Program-made: the position numbers and the translations under genes
Shown here: piece by piece, positions 1 through 12,043 of the stretch
Layout: every line of letters starts with the position of its first letter
Numbering within the stretch: position 1 is the first letter of the stretch
Notes under the pieces: generated by a model
The model's database searches: none
Told to the model about the DNA's origin: nothing
Seen by the model: the letters and a program-made list of their open reading frames with translations, nothing else
Assembly (NCBI RefSeq): GCF_024868665.1
Contig: NC_079890.1
Span: 2,585,880-2,649,879, forward strand
DNA length: 64,000 nucleotides
Direction: 5' to 3'
From: Triplophysa rosa
Lineage: Eukaryota > Chordata > Actinopteri > Cypriniformes > Nemacheilidae

Positions 1-467
1 TCTACGTCAGTTGGTGGTATGATTTGACTAAGACCGCACAAATGTATACGCATGGGTGGGAGCGTACCTGTCAGTACAATTGAAGAAGAACCTGATGTTC
101 CAAATATGGTAAGAGGCGTTACATTTCCGCCACACGCTTGCAGTTTTCGACCAATCACTACGCACTGGTTAACTGGCCAATCATAGCACACCTGCTTTTC
201 AGAGCCATGAGCTTTGTAAAAAATCTGTGCGGAGCGAAGAGGAGATACAAACATTCACCTTAAATCGTGTACACATTGCATTACATCTAAAACAAACCAT
301 AACATTCGTTTTAGCCGTGTCATATGACCCCTTTAATATATTTATGTTAACTGAACCTAATTGAGCAGTTTCAGAAGAATCACAAAAACATTTTTAAACC
401 CCCACAAAAAAAGGTCCCAAGCAGAAGCAATGCAACGTTCTTCAGCGGATGTGTGAAGCATTTTAAT
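1..467. other. Intergenic, nothing recognised
   Basis: No gene, RNA or clear repeat was recognised here. A foldback element starts just to the right. Confidence 0.5.
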
Positions 468-775
468 TAAAGTAATAATTCACCCAAAAATACAAATTCT
501 GTAGGTATTTACTCACCCTAGTGTCATTTCCACCCTGTATGACTTTCTTCCGCAGAACACAAAAGAAGATATTTTGAAGAATGTTGTTAACTGGCCCCTA
601 TTCACTTGCATAGATTTTGTGTCCATAGTGAATGGGGGCCAGTTAACAACATTCTTCAAAATATCTTCTTTTGTGTTCTGCAGAAGAAAGCAAGTCATAA
701 AGGTTTAAAATGACAAGAGGGTGAGTAAATGATGACAGAATTTTCATTTTTTGGTGAACTATTACTTTAAATTAG
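468..775. mobile_element. Foldback (Angel-like) MITE copy 1
   Basis: A nearly palindromic element. The left arm runs from TAATTCACCCAAAAATAC through CAGAACACAAAAGAAGATAT, and the right arm repeats the same sequence inverted, through TTTTGTGTTCTGCAGAAG, GTGAGTAAATGATGACAG and GGTGAACTATTACTTTA. At least eight diverged relatives occur in this window (near 13.4, 15.8, 26.2, 32.2, 35.3, 43.2, 48.2 and 54.8 kb). The type matches the short inverted-repeat elements of cyprinid genomes often called Angel. The family name is from memory; the inverted structure is seen directly. Confidence 0.8.
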
Positions 776-2920
776 ATCAAGTTAAAGCAGTTTAAAAGCA
801 TTATCTCATTTTATTCTATATTACATAAACATGTCAGAGACTATACATAGACAATCAATACTGAAATGCCTAAAACATACATAAGCAAGTCAAATCAAAG
901 TGATATAAACTGGCCACAAACTAGACATGATCTGTTATGTCAAATCAGGATTGTTAAATGTCCATTTCTTTTCAATTAGTCAAGTTATTATATTAACATG
1001 TTTCTGACAATGAGCTTATGAAACATTTTCAACATTACATCAATGTTGCCTCCATACTGTTGGCATATTTACCCCCACAAGAATGCAACTTTAGTCTGAC
1101 TTTATTGAAAAGGTTACATTGGTTTTCAATTATGGGATATTGGATAATTTTTTCAAGGAAAAAAATGCGAAGAAACTATCTTGATTAAAATGAAACGTGA
1201 TGCTATTTCTAAGCCAAGAAAACCTTGACAAGAAATAGAAAACCATGAATCATGATGTCGGTGCGTTAAAGGTTATTTTTTTAAATCCTCATCAAGGACT
1301 TCATCTTTGTGGAAGGAATTGAATGCCGAGATCATTCTGAGCCGTTCATTATGGTGTTGTCTCTGTGCATGAGTCAGAGGTCTGTCTTTCATCTCAGAGG
1401 CGTATTAAAACCCTTGACAGTCAACAGGTCAAATCACAAAGCGCTGCTGGCTTTTCCCCTGACACTCACAAACTGTCTTCGAGCCTCGACACTTACAAGG
1501 ACACCATTCAGTTCTGATGCGAAAATGCGTCAGCAAGCTAAATCGTGTATTGAGAAGCTTCCTGTCGCTTTAGGCCACGATGATGACAGGGTAACCGCAC
1601 CTGCCAAATGCTAAATGTCATTTACAGTATGGAAATCACATCCGAGGCGAGTCATCCTTGCCAAACCATGATTTTAAATATAAAACAATTTTGTAATATT
1701 TTTTTAACACAAATGATTACAATAAAGATAATTGCATTCTTTACCTTTTAAATTTAAAGTAGAAATTAAATGACATTACTTAATCTCATAACCGCAATGC
1801 GTCCAGCTGTGTCTGAGTGCATGCATGATAGGCTGTAATTTAAACAGATTTAAAGTAAAAAGATTCAGAAAAAAATTATCAGATGTTATACTAACCAGAG
1901 TTATTACAGTTTTGATTTTAGTTAGTTTTATTCATATTTTAAATTAGCTTTTATTTTTAGATTTTTAGTTTTTGTGTTCATTTTAGTTAAAGTTAGTCAT
2001 GGCAATTTTGATATATGCTTTTTGTCCTTTTATAATTCATTGGTTTATTTTTAATGTTGCTATATAAGATTAATTAATTTTTATTTTCGCTTTTGTTTAT
2101 AATTATAATTTTACTGCTTTAAATTTACTTCAGTTTATTTTTGAGGCAACATAAAAATTTTCCCTTGAGTTAAGTTTTCCAAAAAAATGTATTTGATTTC
2201 AATGAACAGGAACGTTTTCAAAGTTTTAATTTTAGTAAACTAAACTAACTTTAATACTAACTACATGTTCTCAAATGACAAAAAAACAACTGAAAGCGTA
2301 ATCATGTATAATAAAAATTAAAAAACAGTGGGGAAAAAAGAAGCGTCTGCAACATTTCTAAAGGAATATTTACACACAAACACACAGATCTTTACTTTAA
2401 GCTTGATTTTGTTTAAAGTAACACACGTGTTATTACCTTTCAAATGGCTAAAATGTTAACAGATATCTTTATATTTCTCTAGTTAAAAGTGCAATATTGT
2501 CTTGTAATACTGAGGACACAACGATATTGATTATCATTATAGATACAGGTAGCTTTCCGCATTTGTAATTTTTCTATACAAATGTAATTTTGTATGTTGA
2601 ACATAAACTTGCTATGGCGGATGGCTTATGGTGGCTTTTTGCAAAAATTGCAATTGCAAATAATGAGATTTTTAGGGTCTTGTTTTGGAAAATATATATA
2701 CTTTTAAAACATGTTAAAATCACATTAAACCTTTTAAATTTAATGCTAGACCTTGTTTTTAATGGCTAAAAAATACTAATATGTTTTTTAAGTTGAAGCA
2801 CTCAATATTTGTATCAAGAATACAGAGATCAAGCTCTATCACTAACATGTGTAAGAACGGCACATTTTATGTGTTTTGGAAAATACTGAACTTGTACTGG
2901 TATTGGTACATTAAGCCAAC
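776..2920. other. AT-rich intergenic stretch
   Basis: Mostly AT-rich DNA with no recognised gene. A 101-codon open frame at 1309-1614 (plus) lies in a locally less AT-rich patch. Its predicted protein matches no family I know, and no splice or promoter context supports it. Confidence 0.5.
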
Positions 2921-3385
2921 ACGGAAGTGATTTAAACTCAAATTCATCGACTGGCCGCTAGAGACTGGCTCCAAAAGAGAGCAGAATCTCATTGAGCCCC
3001 ATGTTAAAATGGGCAACTTCACAGCATAAAAGACATTTTTACAACCTGGTACAAAAATGATTTAGGTTGAAATAGATAATTTTACCCTTCACAACCTCCC
3101 CTTTGAGGAGGGTGATTTTTTTTATATAACTCACGCGTTTAAATTGTATAAAGAAAATTCAGCAAATTAGGTGCGTGGCCACTTGAGTGACAAGTGGTTT
3201 CAGTAAGCAGGCGCCTCAGCTCCAACCACATCCCGCCTCTTTACCCATTTTCGATTATCCTGGAGTGACGCGCTGCTAAAATGGTGATGGCCGGTTCCGC
3301 CCAATTTAAGCTTCAAAACAGTTCCTCAGAAACCTACAGGTGACGTCACGGACACTACGTCCATGTTTTATAGTCTAAAACATTA
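2921..3385. repeat. Dispersed fish repeat (probable transposon fragment)
   Basis: A block of higher GC with phrases familiar from many fish genomes: the segment around GACTGGCCGCTAGAGACTGG at the left and GGTGACGTCACGGACACTAC followed by GTCCATGTTTTATAGTCT at the right. It has no open frame. I call it a dispersed repeat by recognition only; ends and class are not determined. The CRE inside it is probably repeat-borne. Confidence 0.45.
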
Positions 3386-4440
3386 AAACATCACTGATTA
3401 TGATGCAAACATATAAACTCATTGTGCTTCAAAGAAGAGCACACATCAGAGGAATAATATCCGTGTTTTGATATTACTGAATAGCTTTTACCTCTATATG
3501 GTGGGAATTCTGTCACCTGTCAGTAATACTGTGTTTATTGCAAAGTCAATAGAATAACAACAGTGTAAGCATCTGTTATTCATGTAAACATACAACCACT
3601 AATCAAAATACCTTTATTTTTAACATTGTAGGCTAGTAAAAATTGTAGTTGTTTGACTTTCTGTCGCAGAACACTAAACTTGCGATGTAGTTACCTACTG
3701 TGTAAAGTAAGTTATGGAAGATAAAGGTAACATAAAAGATAATTTGACATGAACTATAATATTTTTATGACCCAAGTACAAATGGATTTTTAGTTTTAGA
3801 CGTTGGCCTGTTTAATTGATCTGTTTAAGTATATTGCTGTCTAATAAAGTCTAAAAAATGAAGAAAATACTACAGTACATAATTAGTGCTGATCGTTATT
3901 TTTATTACTTCTTTGCCCTGATACAGTTTTCCACCAGGGACCATAACAAAATCCTAACAGAGCAATAAATCTACCAAGCTCAGATGCAGAGACAAATCAG
4001 AAGCGCTTGCATAAGCGCTTTGTCATACATAAGAATGGCAACTGCTACATGTACTGGCCCTTCTTTTAATCAAGTTATAAGACGCATTTCACACTAATGT
4101 CTGTAGCTCTCAAAATGGCTCTCCTTAGACAAATGTTTTCCTGAAACCAAAACTAATGCCTTATCAGCATTTTCAGTCTGGTCTAAAGCATTAATGTAAG
4201 TGTTTTGCATGCTATTGACTACATCAGTAGTTTATTAGGTTACGGTAGGTGTTTTATTTTTTAGTGAGTTAATATCACTCGCTGTAATGTGTTTTGGTAA
4301 GTTAAATGTTCACGAAATTGCTGAGTTGTTCTTTCTTTACTTTAAAGAGAAACATTAAATGGATTATAAATATATTGTGTTACCATAACATCAATTAGTG
4401 GTCAATTAGGAGATGATAATGTCTATGGGAACTGTGTTGC
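3386..4440. other. Intergenic, nothing recognised
   Basis: AT-rich DNA between a dispersed repeat and the tRNA-bearing tandem array. No gene or RNA was recognised. Confidence 0.5.
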
Positions 4441-4731
4441 TTTATGAAACAAAACAAATGAAATCTGATATGAGCTGTGTTTGTGCTGTCTGCCATCAAA
4501 CTTAGTTGATGTTCCTTGATGTTGATCTCCGAATGTTCCCTACTGGCTTAGGCCCTTTTTGTAACAGGAGATGATGTAATCCCCAAATAAGGCTAAACCA
4601 TCCCTCAACTAAAATTGTTTCCAGTTTCTGCGTTGCGAACACAGCACAAAGATGGGACGTCCTGCCGGAGTTATAGAAACTGAATACGGTCCTTTGGTGC
4701 GATAGCAGAGCAAAACTTAACCACATCTGTA

Positions 4732-4804
4732 GGTCTCGTGGCCTGATGGATAAGGCGTTTGACTTCGAATCAGAAGATTGCAAGTTCGAGTCCTGCCGGG
4801 GTCA
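4732..4804 (+). pseudogene. tRNA-Arg(TCG)-like, array unit 1
   Basis: A 73-nt cloverleaf-sized sequence beginning GGTCTCGTGGCCTGATGG. It keeps the TCG anticodon loop (CTTCGAA). It differs from the intact gene at 53928 by several bases: an A-C mismatch in the T stem (GCAAG against CCTGC) and a wobble in the anticodon stem. The discriminator base is A. It is probably a decaying tRNA copy, though transcription cannot be excluded. Confidence 0.6.
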
Positions 4805-5312
4805 AAGTTTTAAAATGTCCATAACGTTTATGCCCGCCAGTTGTCTGTGCAATTGGTTGTTGCAGCTTGTATCAAACTCATGAGAGGTTTCAGTAGTTGT
4901 GACCGGATGTCATTCTCAGGATATGCCTAATATGTTTCATAAGAATCCTCACAGCAAGTCATGTTAGCAGATCCAGGAATCAGAGCTATCCCCGAGAACA
5001 ACACTAGGCTCATTTTCTTAGTTGCATATGCCACAATCTGAGCTGTGTTTTTCCTTTCTGCCATCAAACTCATCCGAATGCTTCAGTTGATGTTCCTTGA
5101 TGTTGATCTAACAATGTTCCATACTGGCTTAGGACCTTTTCTGAACAGGAGAAGATGTAATCCTTAAATAAGTCAAAACCATCCCTCAACGAAAATTGTT
5201 TCCAGTTCCTGCTTTGCGAACACGCCACAAAGCTAGTACGTCTTGCCGGAGTTATAGAAACTGAATACGGTCCTTTGGTGCGATAGCAGAGCAAAATTTA
5301 GCCATATTTGTA

Positions 5313-5385
5313 GGCCTCGTGGCCTAATGGATAAGGCGTCTGACTTCGAATCAGAAGATTGCAGGTTCGAGTCCTGCCTGGGTCG
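5313..5385 (+). tRNA. tRNA-Arg(TCG), array unit 2, nearly intact
   Basis: A 73-nt tRNA-like sequence, GGCCTCGTGGCCTAATGG onward, anticodon TCG in loop CTTCGAA, with intact D, anticodon and T arms and B box (GGTTCGAGTCC). It differs from the copy at 53928-54000 by a single base: a G is replaced by T in the 3' acceptor strand (CCTGGGTC for CCGGGGTC), which puts one C-U mismatch in the acceptor stem. A run of T for pol III termination follows at once (CAGTTTTAAA). It may be functional or a very young pseudogene. Confidence 0.6.
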
Positions 5386-5902
5386 CAGTTTTAAAATGTC
5401 CATTACAACCGTTTACGCCTGCCAGTTGGCTGTGCAAGTGGTTGTTTCAGCTTGTATCAAACTCATGAGAAGTTTCAGTAGTTGTGACTGGATGTCATTC
5501 TCAGGATATGCCTAATGTGTTTCATTTGAATCGTCACAGCAAGTCATGTTAGCAGATCCAGGAATCAGAGCTATACAGAGAACAACACTTCTCCTGGGCT
5601 CATTTTCCTGGTTGCATTTGCCACAATCTGAGCTGTGTTTTTCCTTTCTGCCATCAAACTCATCCGAATGCTTCAGTTGATGTTCCTTGATGTTGATCTA
5701 ACAATGTTCCATACTGGCTTAGGACCTTTTCTGAACAGGAGAAGATGTAATCCTTAAATAAGTCAAAACCATCCCTCAACGAAAATTGTTTCCAGTTCCT
5801 GCTTTGCGAACACGCCACAAAGCTAGTACGTTTTGCCGGAGTTATAGAAACTGAATACGGTCCTTTGGTGCGATAGCAGAGCAAAATTTAGCCACATTTG
5901 TA

Positions 5903-5975
5903 GGCATCGTGGCCTAATGGATAAGGAGTCAGACTTTGAATCAGAAGATTGCAGGTTCGAGTCCTGCCTGGGTCG
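5903..5975 (+). pseudogene. tRNA-Arg-like, array unit 3, damaged anticodon arm
   Basis: The copy of the unit-2 tRNA one 590-bp period later. Beyond the shared acceptor mismatch it has substitutions in the D-arm region (GGAGTC for GGCGTC), an A-A mismatch in the anticodon stem, and a loop reading CTTTGAA, so the nominal anticodon would be TTG. The rest is Arg-type, so a true Gln tRNA is unlikely. Most likely a pseudogene. Confidence 0.65.
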
Positions 5976-6350
5976 CAGTTTTAAAATGTCCATTACAACG
6001 CCTGCCAGTTGGCTGTGCATGTGGTTGTTTCAGCTTGTATCAAACTCATGAGAAGTTTCAGTAGTTGTGACCAGATCTCATTCTCAGGATGTGCCTAATA
6101 TGTTTCATATGAATCCTCACAGCAAGTGATGCTAGCAGATCCAGGAATCAGAGCTATCCCCGAGAACAACACTGGGCTCATTTTCCTGGTTGCATTTGCC
6201 ACAATCTGAGCTGTGTTTTTCCTTTCTGCCATCAAACTCATCCGAGTTTGGAGAAGACGTAATCCTCAAATAAGTCTAAACCATCCCTCAACTTAAACTG
6301 TTTCCAGTTCCTGCGTTGCGAACATGCCACAAAGCTAGTACGTCTTGCCA

Positions 6351-6540
6351 GTTATATGGTCCTCATTTATCAAACGATTTTGTGCCAGAAAACTGTGCGT
6401 ACACTTGTTTCCATGTAAAACTTGGCATTTATCAATACGGACATGAGCGGTTGCTAAGATCAAATCTCACTACAGGTCTCCGCTCGTGTACGCAAGTTTT
6501 GAGATAACGTGAAGGTCCGTGTACGCTTTACCCTTTTGAT
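6351..6540. repeat. Probable transposon fragment
   Basis: A segment running from CCTCATTTATCAAACGAT to GTCCGTGTACGCTTTACC, rich in CGTAC-type words. It resembles a dispersed fish element that starts near 'TTTATCAAACG'. The ends are not resolved. Confidence 0.35.
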
Positions 6541-7150
6541 AATTGAAAAGGAATAATGAAAAATAGAAATAGAAATACTACATTTTTTCGTTTACTATAA
6601 CAAATGTAAAAATAGATTCCAAAGCGATTTCTTTATTTCATAACATGAATAATTTTTTTTTTATTTTCTAGCCTAATTATATGAACATTTAATTCTTTGA
6701 AATTACAGGTTAAGGGGTGGTTTGGTGTTGATTTTAGGCTACTTCTAAGATAATTTACAACAATTAAAATGCTCAATTAAAAGTAAAACGTTAAAAACTA
6801 CAATAATCAATACAATTACAAGCAATTGGTAAGTTTATCTATTTGCAACGTGATAGCTTATTTGTTTGACAAATAGGAATTTTAATGAAAACATACAACA
6901 CGCATGCTTTAATGTTTTTTTCTTGTGCAATGTTTAATTGTGCTTGGTTATGTGTGAAAAACGCGCACTGGATCACAGCTTGAGGTTGCCTAGTTTTGTG
7001 TGGCATACTCCAGACCGGTTGGTGGGGGCTGAAGACTGTTGGTTCTTGCCTCCGATAGATCTGAAAGAGAAAAAAAATAAATGACGCAAACAAAAAACTG
7101 TGTGTGCTTGACTTAAGCAGCCTGAAATGCTGTTTCCAGTTGGGTATAAA
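6541..7150. other. Intergenic, nothing recognised
   Basis: AT-rich sequence. The 112-codon open frame on the minus strand at 6839-7177 resembles no protein family and has no support. Confidence 0.5.
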
Positions 7151-7158
7151 AAGACGAC

Positions 7159-7999
7159 TACATTTACATTTAGTCATTTAGCAGATGCTTTTATCCAAAG
7201 TGACTTACAGAGAATTCAGGGAGCAATAAGCTATATGTCATACAGGAGCAATAATACAAATAGTGCTAATACAAAGTTAATAGTACCAACAAAAGTTAGA
7301 CCAATAGCTTTTGAGAGAAAGAGAGAGGGTTAGTGTTTTTTTTTTTTTTTCATTTTTCTGTCAAGTATTCACAGAAGAGATGGGTTGTTTTTTGAATGTT
7401 GTGAGAGATGTGGTTGACCGGACTGAGTTAGGAAGAATATTCCACGAGGAAGAAGTTTTGAAGGGGAATGAGCGGGAAAGCGATTTACTGCCCTTATGAG
7501 AAGGCAATACAAGACGCCGCTGGTTTGCTGAACGCAGGGTTCTTGATGGGGTGTAGGAGGGTGTGAAAGTATGCCTGTAGGCAAGCTTTAGTGACTTGAA
7601 TCTGATACGGGCTTCAACCGGTAGCCAGAGGAGAGAGATGAAAAGGGGAATCACATGAGCCCTTTTGGGCTGTTGGAAAACGAGGCGTGCTGCTGCGTTC
7701 TGAACCAGCTGGAGCGGTTTGATAGCCTTTGATGGAAGACCAGCAAGGAGAGCACTGCCGTAGTCCAACTTTGAGATTACCAGGGCCTGGACAAGGAGTT
7801 GTGCCACATGCTCAGTGAGATAGGGTCTGACCTTTCTAATGTTGAATAAGGCATATCGGCATGACCGCGTTGTCTTTGCAATGTGATCATTGAAGGACAG
7901 CTGTTCATTCAAATATGACTCCGAGGTTCCTGGCTGTTTTGGAAGGGGTGATTGTGGTATTGCCAAGTTGGATGATGAAAAGTCATAAGAAATCTGCAC
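7159..7999 (-). mobile_element. 5'-truncated L2-like LINE (reverse transcriptase C-terminus and 3' tail)
   Basis: On the minus strand an open frame of 212 codons (7999 down to 7361) encodes the C-terminal part of a non-LTR retrotransposon reverse transcriptase. Diagnostic phrases are QLSFNDHI, LVQALVISKLDYGSALLAGL, KPLQLVQNAAARLVF, and a LLWLPVEARIRFKSLKLAY block, all typical of the L2 clade in fish. Downstream on the same strand, to about 7159, is the characteristic fish L2/SINE 3' tail (AAGTCACTTTGGATAAAAG, then CTAAATGACTAAATGTAAAT). The endonuclease and RT catalytic core are missing, so it is a dead, 5'-truncated copy. It remains open over the retained region, suggesting a fairly recent insertion. 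Confidence 0.85.
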
Positions 8000-10200
8000 T
8001 TCTGGAAATTTGGCTACTAAAATTTTACTTTATGTAATTAGTATGTGAGATTCATAAACTGCCTCCATTCTGAGTATGTCAGTACGTAAGGTGTGCAAAG
8101 ACGACTGCAGTTAAATGTCCATCTTTAATGCTTGTTCTGGATAACCATTGGTCCCGTAGCATGACTAGATGTGCCTATTGTAAATGCAATACATCTTTTA
8201 TATGTAAATCAATATTTACAGTATTTGTTGGCTAGTATTCATTGTCGGACAAAAAAGATAAAAAAAAACTTTGTTGGCAAAATGTATCTCATTTGACTAG
8301 CTCTATAAAGCAGCGTTTCTATTTAAAATTCTGTTAAGGTTAACATTTGCATATTGAAAAATTAAAAAAGCATTTGGATGTTTTTCTTTTGCTCAGGTAG
8401 AGCAAAGGTTTGCTGCATTCCTCATTTGGATTCTGTTAGTTCATTGTCTTGTTAGCTGAAATAAAAACGAGTGCAAATAGTAAGTGCAACTTGTAAAGAT
8501 ATCGTTAAAGGATTTCGCATTGCTGAAATGAAGATAATCAGGAGAGAATGAATCTACATGACAAGTCTCGGTTATGGGAACATTTGCATAATGTCCCCCA
8601 GCATCTAGATGTAGTGTTATCTTGGTCTTGTTTAATGGACAGAGGGTGAAGCCAAGCTGCCACTTTTTCAGACCTTTGGGTCTTTTGAATCTGTCCATGT
8701 TGGTTCCATATGAAGTTAATGAGCTTTTGCTGGCCATGAATCCTCTAACGTCTTTATAAATGGTTCCCAAACCTCTCTGTGACCGTGCATGGCACATTCC
8801 ATGAATATACTACATTGTCCCATTATTACATTTTTTGACAGCATTGAATACATGATCCTTTTTAGGATTGCATTCATTTAAATGTGTTTTATTTCATCCA
8901 TTTTGTGATGAAAAGTCATAAGAAATCTGCACAATTTGATTTACGCTGAAGTATAACAATTCAGGTTAGGTGTTTAGAACAAAACTGGATGGTATTTAAA
9001 AGCCATGAGCAATAATAATCGAGTGATTGGCAGAACCTGAAGGTGTAGAAACATGTTGAATTCGAGACTGACAGATAATTGGATCATCAGCTTGTCAGCT
9101 CTGCATAGGCCCGAGGAAAACGCTGAGACAAAACGGGTGGAATGCCAGTCCAGAGATTCCATATTACAATCTGCCAGAGAGGCTATGACTATATTATGAA
9201 TGTGTCTGCAGCGATCAGAACTGGCGAATATAATTCAAGTACCTGGCCCCAGGATAGTTTATATGCATGATTTATATCCATGATAACATGCTACACACAT
9301 TTACAAAGTGCAAGCAATGTTGGCTGTTTTGCACAAAGACCAATTGAAACATGCACAGTGTATTTCCTTGAAAAATGCATTGCAAAACAAAGACCTCATT
9401 CAAACTTGTCATGCATATTCATTACCAGCAAACTGTAGAAACCAGAGCCAGCATTTTCAGGAAACATGATGGAGCGACAGGTAAGAGACCTACAAAGCAA
9501 TCGTTCAAATCTACAGCAATCTATTGATCCACAGCAGCCACCCAATCGATAAAACCATACGGGGAAAGGCGGAATACAAGCCCACAAAAGAAAACTCGCC
9601 ATTTAAAAAGGCAGCAATGAGAGCAATAAGTGATTATGTTCACATGGTTTTAACACCTTGTGCTACCCTTATCATGACTGCATTGGGGACAGATCCCATT
9701 ACCATCTCCTTGTGAAATTGGATTTCTCAAGGACTCCTTGTGGATAATCCTGGTGAAGAAATGATACAATCACCTGAGGTGGTCATAAGTTTCATCAATG
9801 TTCATTTTTAACATTTATCATTTTCAACAAAGAATAAAATTATATAAAGTAGCAATTTTCATTTAAACTGAAAAAGAATATTTTTTGGCATGTTTCAATA
9901 TCTACTATATTCACAGCTCCAAAGAGGCTGCACACTCTTCAATTCAGCCTTGCAGTGTTAGATTATTAAAACAAATGACTTCCCACTACTGGAAATATTG
10001 CATAGGTTAGGAGTCTCATGTACTTTGATGTCTAATGGTCTATATTGAGTACTTAAAATATCATCCTGCCCAGCAAAATGCATTACCATTTGACTGAGCA
10101 TGCAGGAGCTTAAACAGAAATGCCAACAGCTTTTATTAATCAATGCTGACTTGCAAATTATGGCACAGACTTTTGAGGTGAGGCATAATGTTATGTATAT
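8000..10200. other. Intergenic; possible conserved noncoding DNA
   Basis: No gene was recognised. Segments around 8370-8800 and 8975-9240 are of mixed composition and lack repeat signatures; they could be conserved regulatory DNA, which only alignment could show. A 26-bp exact repeat of the LINE 5' edge occurs at 8907-8932. Confidence 0.4.
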
Positions 10201-10328
10201 TTTCAACCTGGTCTCATAGGCTATACGCCACAAAATACGTACCATCATCAGGAACATATTGCTACAGTTTTGGGGCACAAAAGTCCACTGGGGGTGCTAA
10301 AGAGAAGAACTGGATTGGTCCGCTAGAG

Positions 10329-10627
10329 CAGTGGTTCTCAAACTTTTTCATTGTAAGGCCCCCTTTGTGTAGAGTGCATCGCTTTGCGGCCCCCCAAATA
10401 AAGACTTATAATCTTAAATTTAAGATTTTTATTTAAACAAAAACATATTCGGTTATACAATGCTGAAACATCAATTCTTTTGTCTGGTGGTCTTATTTTT
10501 CTGATGTTTGATTGCATAAAATCTATGATCAATTTCTATATTTCATAAAATACCACAAAATCTGTGACCCCCTGGATCCATCTCTGGGCCCCCCCAGGGG
10601 CCACGGCCCCCAGTTTGAGAACTACTG
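10329..10627. mobile_element. hAT (Charlie-like) MITE, copy 1
   Basis: A 299-bp element with 16-bp terminal inverted repeats: CAGTGGTTCTCAAACT at the left, and the right end gives CAGTAGTTCTCAAACT on the other strand. It is flanked by 8-bp direct repeats CGCTAGAG and TGCTAGAG (7 of 8 identical), as expected for hAT target duplication. It has no transposase. The inner sequence (GCCCCC and GGGGGC tracts near both ends) matches, in opposite orientation, a second 300-bp copy at 49430-49729. Confidence 0.9.
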
Positions 10628-12030
10628 TGCTAGAGAATGCGTGTCAGTGTCAACGATTTGCCTCTGAAACGATTTTATAAATACTTATTATTTGTACTTT
10701 AATAGATATTTTAGAGCACCTAACCTCACTCCTACCTAAACGTAAACCTAAATACCCACTTCCCAACCACGTAAACTCGCAAAAAGGCAGACACGGGTAT
10801 TTATTGCAAAAACTGACCAAAAACAGTATAAAAGCATTACAACAGGTCGCGTTGCGTTTCTAGTCTTCTAAAGCCGTGGATATCATTGTGTGAGCACATC
10901 AGTTTTAATAGCTGATGATCGCGCTCCAGGAATGCACCCAGTCGTGTTTTATTCAAGTGTACGCTCAAGGTTAGGTGAAGCAATTAGAGCGGGACAGCCA
11001 ATGTTGTTTCATAGCGCAAATTAGCATAATGACGCGACCAGTCACAAGACACACGAGGACCAACCTGATGTCACAGGTTTTTTAAATGTATATGAGACAT
11101 GCCAAAGTGATTGATGTGGCTGATTGAACTTTACATCAAATCCACTGTTTCTGGATTTAGCTACATCAAAGGATGCCACAAAAAAAGCCAAAGAAACATA
11201 TTACATCGAGTTAAAGTAAAGGTCTGTTGGGTCCAAGGGTGGGTCAAGGGGGATTTATACCCTCAAATTGTCCTTGTGCCCCATTTCCTTGGGTTTAATT
11301 AACAAAAATAAACATTAAATACTTATTATTTGTGTTTATTTTATCTGTATATAATATTATATTTACATATCTATTATTACATAAGTCAATTTAATCACTG
11401 AAAAACGCGCATGCAAGGAACAATGACTATATTACTAGAACAATTGTCGCCTGCTGGGTCAAACGCGAAAAACAATATTCGCATGCTAAATACGCTTAAC
11501 AAGTCTCTAAGTGAAAAACATGCCTACTTATATATGTGAATTTGTTCTGTGACAACACATCGATGACCTGCAGTGCCTTCTACTGGCTTCTATGGCTTTA
11601 TTTGAACATTACAAACTGTAATTACTTAGGCTGGCCGACCTCTGGCAACATGTTTTCAAAAAGCGTGCCTTCGCTGATTCACGCTGAGCATAAATATTTA
11701 CCCTAAACATTGTTTTGAAAATCAAAAATGCCTTGCTCTGGAGCTGTTGGCACCAGGGATGGATTTTTTTCTTTCTTTCAGGGAGTGTGTCAGTATTTTG
11801 TCGGCCATAAAAACTCCCAGAACAATATAGGTGTAAGGTTTAGTAATGAGTGATTTAAAGCTACCAAGGTTCATTTCTGCAGTTCGGCGATGCTTTTGCA
11901 GCTATTTCAGATGCTGCCTTTGAAGAGTGAAAACATTCTAAATTTGAAAGAAACACTTTCTCAAAATAGCTTGAGCTTTTAACACATTATGCTTTGATAA
12001 GAGGCTCGATGGGAGGGGATAAAGCTGTGT
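10628..12030. other. Intergenic, probably old repeats
   Basis: No gene was recognised. The stretch flanking the hAT copy (about 10205-11100) looks repeat-derived (ACCTGGTCTCATAGGC; runs of CTAAACGTAAACCTAAAT), but I cannot name the family. Confidence 0.35.
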
Positions 12031-12043
12031 GTCAGGGTGTCAA

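Larger units (their letters stand above)
4444..6350. repeat. Tandem array of ~590-bp units carrying tRNA-Arg-like sequences
   Basis: Three units and a partial fourth in direct orientation. Units 2 and 3 have a period of exactly 590 bp (5101 matches 5691; the tRNA-like starts are 5313 and 5903) and are almost identical over long stretches. Unit 1 is more diverged and offset by 581 bp. The fourth copy stops near 6350 after a deletion. Each full unit contains a tRNA-Arg(TCG)-like sequence flanked by the same non-tRNA DNA, including the phrase GTTCCTTGATGTTGATCT. The duplication unit therefore spans far more than the tRNA. Short open frames within it only repeat from unit to unit and are not genes. 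Confidence 0.85.

Noticed and set aside
1309..1614. 101-codon plus-strand open frame
   Set aside because: No family resemblance, splice context or promoter; length is compatible with chance in a less AT-rich patch.
3343..3350. CRE at 3.3 kb as a gene promoter
   Set aside because: It lies inside a dispersed repeat and no gene starts nearby.
5903..5975. tRNA-Gln(TTG)
   Set aside because: The body is tRNA-Arg type and the anticodon stem is broken; a mutated Arg copy is the better reading.
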